Assembly: GCF_001005825.1 (NCBI RefSeq)
Contig: NZ_LBHV01000005.1
Location: forward strand, 248,001-312,000
Reading direction: 5' to 3'
DNA from: Rhizobium sp. LC145
GTDB taxonomy: Bacteria > Pseudomonadota > Alphaproteobacteria > Rhizobiales > Rhizobiaceae
Length of the DNA stretch: 64,000 bases
Each line of letters starts with the position of its first letter. The first letter of the stretch is position 1. Positions 24,370-31,909 of this stretch are shown piece by piece. Both the position numbers and the translations under genes were made by a program. Under the pieces are notes generated by a model. It saw only the letters and a program-made list of their open reading frames with translations, made no database searches and had not been told where the DNA came from.

Positions 24370-25563
24370 TTATGATGCCCGTTCCAATAGGGCCCGCGCC
24401 TTTCCTTCAAGCTCAAGGCGGGTATCCTGATGCGCCTTGGTGCGGGCATGCGCCGTCAAACCCTGCACAAAGTCGAAAATGCTTTCAGGCGGGCGGCCCT
24501 CCTCCTGCAACACTGTTTCGATGATCCTGCCGGTCTCCGCCTTGCTGAACCCGCGACGGCGAAGGAAGGTTTCGCGATCCTCATCGGTGCGGGCGACGAT
24601 CTTTTCGCGGGCCGCCTTGATGCCGGCGACAAAGGGCGCGGGCGAGGAATTGGCGAAGCTCTTCAGCGCCGGTGCCGCTTGATGCGCGAAACGCTGCGCC
24701 GCAAACTTCGAATGCCGGATGGTGATTTCCTCGAAATTCTCGACGCCCCACAAGCAACGGTTCATGCAAACCGCCCTGAGATAGAAGCTGGCGATGCCGA
24801 GCGTCTTGCTGCCGACTTCGCTGTTCCAGCAATAGAAGCCCCTGAAATACAAATCGGGCTCTCCGTTCGGCAGGCGTCCGGCCTCGATCGGGTGCGTGTC
24901 GTCCACCAAAAACAGGAAAACATCCCTGTCCGAGGCGTAAAGCGTGGTGGTGTCCTTCGTCACGTCCACGAAGGGGTTATGGGTCATGGTCGCCCAATCC
25001 AGCACGCCTGGCACCTTCCACATGGTATCGCCCACGCCATTGCCCGCGATCTTCATCACCGCTCCGACAAGCTCATGATCCCAGATACGCCCATAGTCCG
25101 GGCCGGTCACGGCACGCAATTCAATCCGGCCGTCGTCCGTTTCCAGCGTCTTGACCAGTTCGGCGCGATGCGAAAGCAAGCCATGCTGCAGATTGATGCC
25201 TGCCAACGGCGCGGGGAGTTGCCGCATGTAGGATGCCGGTGCACCCACGAGGCTGCAAAGCTGGCTGAAACTCCAATGCGTCGGAGCAATCGAGGCCTCC
25301 TGCCCCGGGACGATAAGCGAAAGCCTTTCCGCATTGTCGCGACTGGCTTCCACGCGCACGGCGCGGCTTTCCACCGTGCGGGCCGTGGCGCGATCCGCCC
25401 GCGCCTTCACGGCGTCGTAAAGTTCGGTGAGCGACAAGTACCGCTCGTCATCGGGGCGCGAAAACCATTCCGACGAGACGCGGGTGTTGAGGCAGCCGCG
25501 CGACGCATCCACGCGGAAACCGCTGCTGACTGGCTGGCTGTTCTGGCTGCTGCTGATATTCAT
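24370..25563 (-). CDS. DUF932 family plasmid protein
   Basis: The 397-residue protein contains the DUF932 core: IAPTHWSFSQLCSLVGAPAS, LQHGLLSHRAELVKTLE, TLYASDRDVFLFLVDD, FYCWNSEVGSKTLGIASFYL and CMNRCLWGVENFEEITIRHS. The family occurs on phages and plasmids and its function is unsettled. The ATG at 25563 has AAGGAGCAAGGA upstream; the longer open frame upstream is the conserved leader, not protein. It lies in a rhizobial plasmid-maintenance cluster with DUF736, DUF2958 and ParB. Confidence 0.9.
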   Translation of the reverse strand: MNISSSQNSQPVSSGFRVDASRGCLNTRVSSEWFSRPDDERYLSLTELYDAVKARADRATARTVESRAVRVEASRDNAERLSLIVPGQEASIAPTHWSFSQLCSLVGAPASYMRQLPAPLAGINLQHGLLSHRAELVKTLETDDGRIELRAVTGPDYGRIWDHELVGAVMKIAGNGVGDTMWKVPGVLDWATMTHNPFVDVTKDTTTLYASDRDVFLFLVDDTHPIEAGRLPNGEPDLYFRGFYCWNSEVGSKTLGIASFYLRAVCMNRCLWGVENFEEITIRHSKFAAQRFAHQAAPALKSFANSSPAPFVAGIKAAREKIVARTDEDRETFLRRRGFSKAETGRIIETVLQEEGRPPESIFDFVQGLTAHARTKAHQDTRLELEGKARALLERAS

Positions 25564-25589
25564 GTCCTTGCTCCTTTCCCGTTGTTGCC

Positions 25590-25850
25590 GAAGGCATGTG
25601 CTCGGCATGCCTTCCGGGGGCGCGTGAGCGCGCGGGGATGGAGGGGGCAAATGCCGGCGAGCATGACCGGTCTGCCAGCGTGAGCGGAGCGCAATCGAGA
25701 AGATCGGAATTATGAGGATTGGCGGCCGTTTTGCGAACCGGCGGGCCTGCCATGCGCAGGCGGCATTTGCGGGGAGCAAGGGGGAAAGTCTCCCTTGGCT
25801 CCCACCGGATCGGCAAGGCCCATCCGCAGCCGATGGAGATAAAGCGCGCG
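25590..25850 (-). repeat. Leader copy A upstream of DUF932
   Basis: This non-coding block is paralogous to 30822-31090. A first near-identical segment (25593-25670) and a second (25741-25845) are separated by about 70 bases of weaker similarity. Inside the second, GGGAGC plus AAGGG (25772-25782) can pair with CCCTT plus GCTCCC (25792-25803). Its end is about 27 bases from the DUF932 start codon. Confidence 0.65.
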
Positions 25851-25929
25851 CGGCGCTCCGCATCACATGATGGCGGCGGGCATAAGCATGGCCAAGCCCC
25901 GCTTTCGCGGGGCTCGTCCGGTTCGGATT

Positions 25930-26250
25930 TCAGTTGGCCTCGTCGAGGCGGTTGGGGCGCGACCAAGCCAGCACCAGATCGTCGCCGTCTGCTTCGAACA
26001 GGCCCGCGTAGATCGGCTTCGGGAAGCTCGGATCGTCAAGCTTCACGGAGTAGAAGTCGCTGCCCCTGTCTGAGCGTTTCTTCCAGGCCGCTCCGAACTC
26101 GGCGGTTCCGGCGAATACCCGGAAGACCGGGCCGTTCTCCACCGGCTCCTCGATTGGGACGAACCGTACGCCCTTGACGTTGATCGTGAGGGTCTTGACC
26201 GAGCCGGTGAAGCCGTTTTCGGTGCGGGTGAAAGTGCCGATCGTAGCCAT
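25930..26250 (-). CDS. DUF736 family protein
   Basis: The 106-residue product starts [20 protein letters not shown] and continues through [40 protein letters not shown] and [16 protein letters not shown], a textbook DUF736. The ATG at 26250 has AGAAGGAA upstream and matches the family start. It is an independent copy, closer in sequence to the decayed one at 26.5-26.9 kb than to the copy in the transfer operon. Function is unknown; DUF736 genes commonly accompany DUF932, ArdC and ParB on rhizobial replicons. Confidence 0.93.
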   Translation of the reverse strand: MATIGTFTRTENGFTGSVKTLTINVKGVRFVPIEEPVENGPVFRVFAGTAEFGAAWKKRSDRGSDFYSVKLDDPSFPKPIYAGLFEADGDDLVLAWSRPNRLDEAN

Positions 26251-26368
26251 GTCGTGATTTCCTTCTGCTGATCGGGCCGCGCCCATCGCGGCCTCGATGG
26301 CGGTCGGTGGACCGAAGACGATCGTCCTGCACCCAAAGGGCGGGAACGCAGTGGGAGGCGGCCGGAGG

Positions 26369-26417
26369 CAGCTTTTTTGGTTCGCGATGCAAAGCCGAAG
26401 GCGGCGGAAAAAAGCTG
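26369..26417. repeat. Inverted repeat upstream of DUF736
   Basis: CAGCTTTTTT (26369-26378) and AAAAAAGCTG (26408-26417) are perfect 10-bp complements, about 120 bases before the DUF736 start. Each strand ends the structure differently; a terminator for rightward transcription or a decay scar are both possible. Confidence 0.35.
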
Positions 26418-26534
26418 GCGAAGGACGTTGCGGGAACAAGATCGAGGCGGCGCCTGCGTTGCCGGTCTTCGGTCAGACCAGCCTCATCGAGGTCGCCGTG
26501 GTGCGGCCTGAATCAGTGAAAAAAATTACGACAC

Positions 26535-26876
26535 GATTACAATCGATCGAGGGGTTTCGCCCGCACAGAAAACGGCCTTATCGGGTCCATTGCGGCAAGC
26601 GCCAAAACATCGACGTCAAGGGCATGAGGTTTCCCTCTCCTTTTGAGAGCCGGTGGAGAACGGCCCCGTTCCTCGGGCCTGCTTCACTTTGATCCGTTCG
26701 ATGCCGGACGGCGTGAAAGGCGTGGTCGCCGCAGCAGCGGCGGCTTCTCCGTGAAGCTTGGCGTTCGGGTTTCTCCCGATGTCCTCTTGCTCTATGCGAG
26801 CCTGTTCGAAGCAGACGGCGGAGATATGCGTGTCCTGCGCTCGTACTGCCGTTGCCGTGCCGACGAGAACGACTGA
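26535..26876 (+). pseudogene. Decayed DUF736 copy
   Basis: On the plus strand one frame reads GFARTENGLIGSIAASAK, the DUF736 N-terminus, then stops. Another frame reads GFSVKL and, further on, LYASLFEADGGDMRVL and ends RADEND, the family's C-terminus. The pieces lie in the right order and spacing but in different frames, with garbled sequence between. It is oriented opposite to the intact copy. The remainder of the 26251-27108 gap has no other gene; a palindrome (ATATCC, 5 bases, GGATAT) lies near 27059. Confidence 0.65.
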
Positions 26877-27108
26877 ATTCTGGATAGGGCGCGGGCTCTC
26901 GAGCCGGGGCGATGACAGGCGAGACCCGCCTTTACCCTTTGCGTCAGGGATCGTCACCGGAGGCGAAGACCCTGAGGGGCTTCGCGAGCCGTCGCAGGCG
27001 GCGAGTAGAGCGCGGCCCGCAGGGAGACGCCTAGCGATTCAGACATTACCAAGTTATGTATATCCCAATTGGATATGCGGGGGGCGGAAAACTGGGTATG
27101 ACCTTCCG

Positions 27109-27525
27109 CTAACGGGCATCGAACATGGATGGATCGGCCAGCCTTGCCATCGCCGAAAGGCCGACAAATGCGCCGCCAGCAATGCAGAAGATTTGCTGCC
27201 AGACTTCGGAGGGAACGGCTTCGCCGGTGATGCCGTGCACGAGGGCATAGCCCGCGATCGCGGCAGGGACCGCGAAGATCACGGAGATGAAAAGGCGCAG
27301 GATCGGTGAGCGCAGCGTGGCATAGAGGTAGGCTAGAACGCCGTAAGCGGCCGCGCCAGCGACAATCCCTACGATGCCGGCACCGACATATCCCGCGCCG
27401 GTGGCGAAGGCGAAACGGGTCACCGTGATGGCGAACAGAAACGGTAGGGCATAGGTGGCCAGCATATAGGCGAGCGCGCACATGGCGAGGATCAGCACTG
27501 CGGACAATGCGATCAACGGAACCAT
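27109..27525 (-). CDS. Conserved membrane protein
   Basis: The 138-residue protein has four predicted membrane helices (about residues 3-25, 42-62, 72-92 and 108-126) rich in Ala, Gly and Val. I do not recognise a named domain. It starts MVPLIALSAVLILAMCALAY and ends with a short polar tail. Its place between DUF736 and DUF2958 suggests it belongs to the plasmid cluster. A role cannot be stated. Confidence 0.6.
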   Translation of the reverse strand: MVPLIALSAVLILAMCALAYMLATYALPFLFAITVTRFAFATGAGYVGAGIVGIVAGAAAYGVLAYLYATLRSPILRLFISVIFAVPAAIAGYALVHGITGEAVPSEVWQQIFCIAGGAFVGLSAMARLADPSMFDAR

Positions 27526-27606
27526 CTTGAACCTTCCCCCTTCACGCCGAACATCGTCACAGGCCGGTTGCTCCGGCGCGCCGACATGACACGCCGGGTT
27601 GCTGCT

Positions 27607-27981
27607 TCAAGCGACGATCATCCCGGCATGGCTCGCCATTTTTGTATACCGGCTGAGCCGGTGCTCGCCCTTGAAGTATAGGTCGCGTTCGACCGGCAAC
27701 CCAAGCCCGCCGCGAAGATCTTCTATTTCACTCAACATGACGTAGCCCAGCTCGGGACTGCCTAGCCCAAGGTCGCACAGGCCGAACAGCCGCAAATCGC
27801 CGTCTGGTTCCTCGTATCCTTCGGTGATCAGCCAAGTTGCGCTGCCGTCTGGCGTGAACAACTTTACGACCGGCCGCTGGTCGAAGTCTTCCCGTTCCTG
27901 GCTGGCTCGGCCATTCTCGATGAGACGGGCGCGCAGTTCGTCGGGGATCAGAGCTTCGGTGCGGGGAAATCGCCGTGTCAT
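27607..27981 (-). CDS. DUF2958 family protein
   Basis: The 124-residue product has RARLIENGRASQEREDFDQR, PVVKLFTPDGSATWLITEGY, LFGLCDLGLGSPELGYVMLS and LPVERDLYFKGEHRLSRYTK, the DUF2958 pattern. The family is found on plasmids and mobile elements and its function is unknown. The ATG at 27981 overlaps the stop of the coiled-coil gene (ATGA), which fixes the start and shows coupling. Confidence 0.92.
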   Translation of the reverse strand: MTRRFPRTEALIPDELRARLIENGRASQEREDFDQRPVVKLFTPDGSATWLITEGYEEPDGDLRLFGLCDLGLGSPELGYVMLSEIEDLRGGLGLPVERDLYFKGEHRLSRYTKMASHAGMIVA

Positions 27982-28334
27982 AACGCCGCCTCCCCTGCCT
28001 CGTCCCAAAGCTCCGCATCCTCGTTGATCCGGTAGCGGACGCGGAAGGCGCCGATAGCGCCTTCCTGCCGTTCCAGCTTACGGGTCAGGGTGTCGATCTC
28101 GGCACGTCGCTCGAAGCGGAGTTGGGCTACGATTTCCTGATATCGGCGCTCGTCCGCAGTCGTCCATGTCGAGGTCGAGCGGCCATATTGCCTGGTCTTA
28201 ACACGGGCGGTGATCGCCATGCGCTCGGCGCGCTTCATGATCTGCCTTTCGATGATCTCGATGTGGTTGCGGGTTTCTTCGCAAGCCCTCACCATGCGGG
28301 CCAGCATTGCCCGCTGCTCGGCATAGGTTCTCAT
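27978..28334 (-). CDS. Small coiled-coil protein
   Basis: The 118-residue protein is mostly charged helix: MRTYAEQRAMLARMVRACEE, ETRNHIEIIERQIMKRAERM, and RRAEIDTLTRKLERQEGAIG near the end, consistent with a coiled coil. No known domain is evident. The ATG at 28334 has AGGAACC upstream; upstream in-frame sequence is not protein-like. It sits 118 bases after the parB stop and overlaps DUF2958, so it is the first gene of that pair. Confidence 0.75.
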   Translation of the reverse strand: MRTYAEQRAMLARMVRACEETRNHIEIIERQIMKRAERMAITARVKTRQYGRSTSTWTTADERRYQEIVAQLRFERRAEIDTLTRKLERQEGAIGAFRVRYRINEDAELWDEAGEAAL

Positions 28335-28452
28335 TGTCGTGGTTCCTGTGATGCGCTGGCGGTTCCCGGCCGCTGCACTGCCGCGACCCGGGAATTCCCC
28401 GGCGCAATGAAGAAGGAGGCCGGAACCGCGCGACGGCTCCGGCCATGGCCGC

Positions 28453-30792
28453 TCACTCGGCGGCGTCATGGAAGACGGGTGCGTCTTCCGCCGCATTCGG
28501 GTTCTCGGCGGAGGTAGGCTCGCCTGCATCCGGTTTTCTTGCTTCGGACGCGCCGTCCGCTGCTGCTTCCGCAGCCGTCTCGGCGTCGGCTTCCGCCTGC
28601 GGTGCTGCAGGCGATGCGGGTTGCTCGGTGCGCAGCAACGGCGGAAGCCATCCGGTTCCGGCCAGAAGCTGCTCGGCGGCTTCCGCCATCTGCACCTTCT
28701 TCATACCTGAGAGCCGTTCCGCCGTCTCGTCGCCAAGGGCTTCCCCCACGGCGGCGAGGATGTGCGCCTTGGTGATGCGCCCGAGATAGGTCCGCACGGT
28801 TGGCGTCCACTGCTGGCTCATGTCCAGCGCAAGCGCGGTCGCCAGCTTGTCAGCGGTTTCAAGAGCGCGCGGCTTGTGATCCCATGGCAGTTTGACGGCA
28901 CTGACGGTTAAGGACGCGCAGTGCGCGAGCAAGGCCATGACGCTCACCTGATCCAGCCCGGCGATGAAGCCCCAAAGGTCCGCAACACCCTGCGGCACGT
29001 CCGCCGCCCATCCGTCATGGCGATCCGACAGCAGCTTTGCCGCCGCCGTATCCTCGATACCGTCCGCATGCGCTCCAAGCGGTGGGTTGTAAGGCCGGAT
29101 GTCGAGGGCTTGCGCTTCCTTGCCGCGATAGAACGTCTGGGCGGCGAGCGCATGAGTGACGGCGATCAGAGCAATCTCCGGTTGCTCACCAAGCGCAAGG
29201 CGAAGCCCAAGCGTCCGGTGCGCGGTCAGGTCACGGACAAGGCCATCCGAAATCGGCCTGCCCTCTTCCTCCGAATCGTCGGCCTCGCTGTCAGGGTCCG
29301 GACTGAAATCATCCTCGATGATCTCGCCGTCCTCGTTCACGCGCACGCCGTCAACCAAGGTTTCACCGTCCGCGTTTCCGTCGTCTTCCGGCTCCGGGAC
29401 CTCGTCCTCGGGCCGGATGAAGCCACGCTCAATGCGGGCGGTTCCGTCATGATTGAGCGAAACAAATACGCCGCCCCGTGCAAGCGCATCCGGCTCATAG
29501 GCGTCCCTCATGCTGTCGAGCCGCTTCATTTCCGCTTCAAGCTCCATGAAGCGGGTTTCGTCGTCCGGGGCGTATTCGTCCACGCTTCCCAACACTTCCG
29601 CCAACCGTTCATGTTCCTCTTGCGCGGCGATGTAGGCGGCTTCGTCCTCGTCCGAAAGGTCGACAAGCGCCGGATAGACGCGACGGAAGCCATGGGCATA
29701 TGGGAAGTCGATCGAGGCATTCGCCCACTTCCAACCCTCCGCCTGAACGTCGGCGGCGATGCCTTCCAGCTTCTCGATGACCAGTCGGTCGAGAAGCGCG
29801 GCGTCTTCGAAGTATCCGCCGCGATCATCGGTGAACAGGTCGCGGACGATATAGCCGCCCGCTTGCGTATAGGCTTCCGCTCCGACGAAAATCGCCTTGC
29901 GGTCGCTCGCGTGAATATGGGTGTGAGTCAGGTCGCGGCGGATAATGTGCGGCTCGCGGTTGTAGCCGAGACCGGCATAAACCTGCTCCTGCCGCGCATG
30001 ATCATCGGTGATAGCGAAGGCCTGCAACTGGTCGAGCTTCAAGCCGCCTTCGCGATAAATCTGCATCAGCTTCGGGCTGACTGCCCCGAGCCGTAGCCGC
30101 TGCCTGACGACATGGGCGCTGACGCCGAAGCGGGCAGCGATTTCTTCCGCTCCCCATCCGCGATTTTCCGCAAGTTCGCGAAACGCCTCGAACTGGTCGG
30201 CGGGGTGCATCGCGGCCCGGTTCACGTTCTCGTCAAGGCTGATCTCGAACGGGTCGTTTGCCGTATCGATGATGCAACGGACGGCTTCCGTCTTCCTGAT
30301 TTCCTTGCGTTTGACGCGGAGGAGCTGTGCCAGCCTGCGGCCTTCTCCGATGGTCACGAAATAGAAGCCGGTGGGCTGCGCGTCCGGATCATATTCCGGC
30401 TCCACCACGAGGTTTTGCAGGATGCCCTTGGCGGCGATGCTGGCCGCATAGGCTTCGATAGTTTCCTGGCTGTGCGGGGTTTTGCGCGCATTGCGCGGCG
30501 ATTTCTTGAGCTTGTTGAGGGGAATGAAGACCTCCCCGCCGGTGACGGCCTCCGATGCGGTATCCGCAGCCGCAGCGACATCCGCTGCCGCTTCCGGGGC
30601 GGTGTCCGTCGGAATAGTTTCCACATCCGCGACGTTTTCCGCGTCGAACGCAATGACGTCCGGTTCCTGCGCTGGCAAATCCGCCACCGCATTCACTCCC
30701 GCTTCTCCGACGCTGCGGGTTTCCACATCCGCTGCCACGTCTTCCACCGTCGCGAGCGCGACGGCCTTGGCCTTCTTCGATATCCTTGCCAT
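28453..30792 (-). CDS. Long ParB/Spo0J-family protein
   Basis: The 779-residue protein starts with a 90-residue Ala/Glu/Asp-rich leader. The ParB N-terminal nuclease-like domain follows (EVFIPLNKLKKSPRNARKTP, then GEGRRLAQLLRVKRKEIRKT), with the helix-turn-helix (GWGAEEIAARFGVSAHVVRQ) near 220. A very long C-terminal region with acidic linkers follows; its end is low-complexity Ala/Glu. Typical chromosomal ParB is about 290 residues, so this is the extended plasmid type whose role (partition or gene regulation) is not settled. No ParA is adjacent. It is preceded by leader copy B. Confidence 0.9.
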   Translation of the reverse strand: MARISKKAKAVALATVEDVAADVETRSVGEAGVNAVADLPAQEPDVIAFDAENVADVETIPTDTAPEAAADVAAAADTASEAVTGGEVFIPLNKLKKSPRNARKTPHSQETIEAYAASIAAKGILQNLVVEPEYDPDAQPTGFYFVTIGEGRRLAQLLRVKRKEIRKTEAVRCIIDTANDPFEISLDENVNRAAMHPADQFEAFRELAENRGWGAEEIAARFGVSAHVVRQRLRLGAVSPKLMQIYREGGLKLDQLQAFAITDDHARQEQVYAGLGYNREPHIIRRDLTHTHIHASDRKAIFVGAEAYTQAGGYIVRDLFTDDRGGYFEDAALLDRLVIEKLEGIAADVQAEGWKWANASIDFPYAHGFRRVYPALVDLSDEDEAAYIAAQEEHERLAEVLGSVDEYAPDDETRFMELEAEMKRLDSMRDAYEPDALARGGVFVSLNHDGTARIERGFIRPEDEVPEPEDDGNADGETLVDGVRVNEDGEIIEDDFSPDPDSEADDSEEEGRPISDGLVRDLTAHRTLGLRLALGEQPEIALIAVTHALAAQTFYRGKEAQALDIRPYNPPLGAHADGIEDTAAAKLLSDRHDGWAADVPQGVADLWGFIAGLDQVSVMALLAHCASLTVSAVKLPWDHKPRALETADKLATALALDMSQQWTPTVRTYLGRITKAHILAAVGEALGDETAERLSGMKKVQMAEAAEQLLAGTGWLPPLLRTEQPASPAAPQAEADAETAAEAAADGASEARKPDAGEPTSAENPNAAEDAPVFHDAAE

Positions 30793-30821
30793 TGTTCCAA
30801 TCCTTTCCTTGCGTAAATGCC

Positions 30822-31090
30822 GGAGGCATGTCTCCCCGACATGCCTCCCGGGGGCGCGTGAGTGCGCGGGGATGGAGGGGGCAAATGCCGGCGAGCATGG
30901 CCGGGCTGCACGGCGAGCGGGGGGGGGTTGGATGCATTGAACCGCGCTGGATTATTGCACCGCTCTGCGAGCGGGCGGCCCTGCCGTGTGCAGGCGGCGT
31001 TTGCAGGGGAGCAAGGGGGAAGACCCCTTGGCTCCCCCAGGGATCGGCAAGGTGTCAGCCGCAGCCGACCAGAACAAGGAGAGCGAAGCT
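30822..31090 (-). repeat. Leader copy B upstream of the ParB gene
   Basis: This non-coding block repeats copy A at 25590-25850. The first conserved segment (30825-30905) has a 20-base run GGATGGAGGGGGCAAATGCC in common. The second (30971-31085) retains the GGGAGC-CAAGGGG stem (31006-31036). The stem-forming bases are kept while the loop differs. It ends about 30 bases before the ParB start. Confidence 0.65.
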
Positions 31091-31122
31091 CACCTTATGG
31101 AAATCGGAAAATTCCGATCGGA

Positions 31123-31257
31123 AAGGCGCGGCCATCTGGCGGCGGTCCGGCCATGCAGTATAGCGGGCGCATTCCCCTCTATTATGTGCAGGATATGGAC
31201 GCCTGGGCGGACACACGGCTTTCCAAACCGGTCCATTCAACATCGGAAAGAAGCTAA
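31123..31257 (+). pseudogene. C-terminal fragment of an AlpA-like helix-turn-helix protein
   Basis: One plus-strand frame reads GGGPAMQYSGRIPLYYVQ then DMDAWADTRLSKPVHSTSER and a stop at 31255-31257. This matches the wing and C-terminus of HTH_17/AlpA proteins (family pattern GR-LY-DLDAWA-STSE). The N-terminal helix-turn-helix is absent and there is no start codon, so it is a remnant. A short inverted repeat ATCGGAA-AA-TTCCGAT lies at 31103-31118. No gene is evident from 31258 to 31453. Confidence 0.5.
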
Positions 31258-31453
31258 CACGTCTCTGTGGCTATTAGGCCGCTTCAGCCAGGCCCGTGGT
31301 GCGGCCAACCCCGCGCTATCACCCGAAGAACCCCCTTCGATGCCCGGCATGCTTGCCGCGCAGCGACTTGATTTTACCCGGACGGCGCCGCGATCGCGAG
31401 AGATCGGCACCGCCGACTTATCCTGCTGCCGGAGGTGCGGCGAACGCCGATTT

Positions 31454-31909
31454 TTATCCCTTCGGCCGAACTCGCATGTAAACCTCGCTGCTGCCGTCCT
31501 TCTTGAACGCCACGACATCGTAGGAGGCGTTGGGATCGGTGCCCATTCCGAGCGACCCGCGCGGCATCCCCGCGACAGCGAGCCCCGCGATCTCTGGCTG
31601 ATCAGAAATGAGCTTTTCGACCGCTTCCAGGGGAACATGTCCTTCAACGACATAGGAACCAAGGATAGCCGTATGGCAGCCCTCCAATTCCTTCGGGACG
31701 CCGTATTTCCGCTTGATCCCATCGAGATCGCTGACCTCTTGCACATCCACCGCAATATCCGCTTCTGCGATGGCGTCAGCCCAAGCGCCGCAACAGCCAC
31801 ATGTCGGGTCTTTGTACACCGTCATTTTCGCCTGAGATGCAAATGCCGCACCGGACTTGCCCACCGCGACCGCGACGATGGCCGAGCAGATAAAATGTCT
31901 CCTGTTCAT
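31454..31909 (-). CDS. DUF411 periplasmic metal-binding protein
   Basis: The 151-residue protein has a signal peptide (MNRRHFICSAIVAVAVGKSG), then the thioredoxin-like DUF411 core with the Cys triad YKDPTCGCCGAWADA. YGVPKELEGCHTAILG, VEGHVPLEAVEKLI and IAGLAVAGMPRGSLGMG follow. DUF411 proteins bind copper and are routinely found with copper efflux genes. Its ATG overlaps the cusA stop by four bases, so it is the last gene of the fixH-cusB-cusA-DUF411 operon. A paralogue lies at 60468-60908. Confidence 0.93.
   Translation of the reverse strand: MNRRHFICSAIVAVAVGKSGAAFASQAKMTVYKDPTCGCCGAWADAIAEADIAVDVQEVSDLDGIKRKYGVPKELEGCHTAILGSYVVEGHVPLEAVEKLISDQPEIAGLAVAGMPRGSLGMGTDPNASYDVVAFKKDGSSEVYMRVRPKG

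Noticed and set aside
24430..25683. 417-codon frame antisense to DUF932
   Set aside because: Shadow of a conserved family; extends into the leader repeat.
25564..25866. N-terminal extension of the DUF932 gene
   Set aside because: This stretch is the duplicated leader, repeated upstream of an unrelated gene, and the ATG at 25563 has a strong ribosome site.
28921..30096. Long open frames antisense to the ParB gene
   Set aside because: Shadows created by Ala/Glu-rich codons; no domain.
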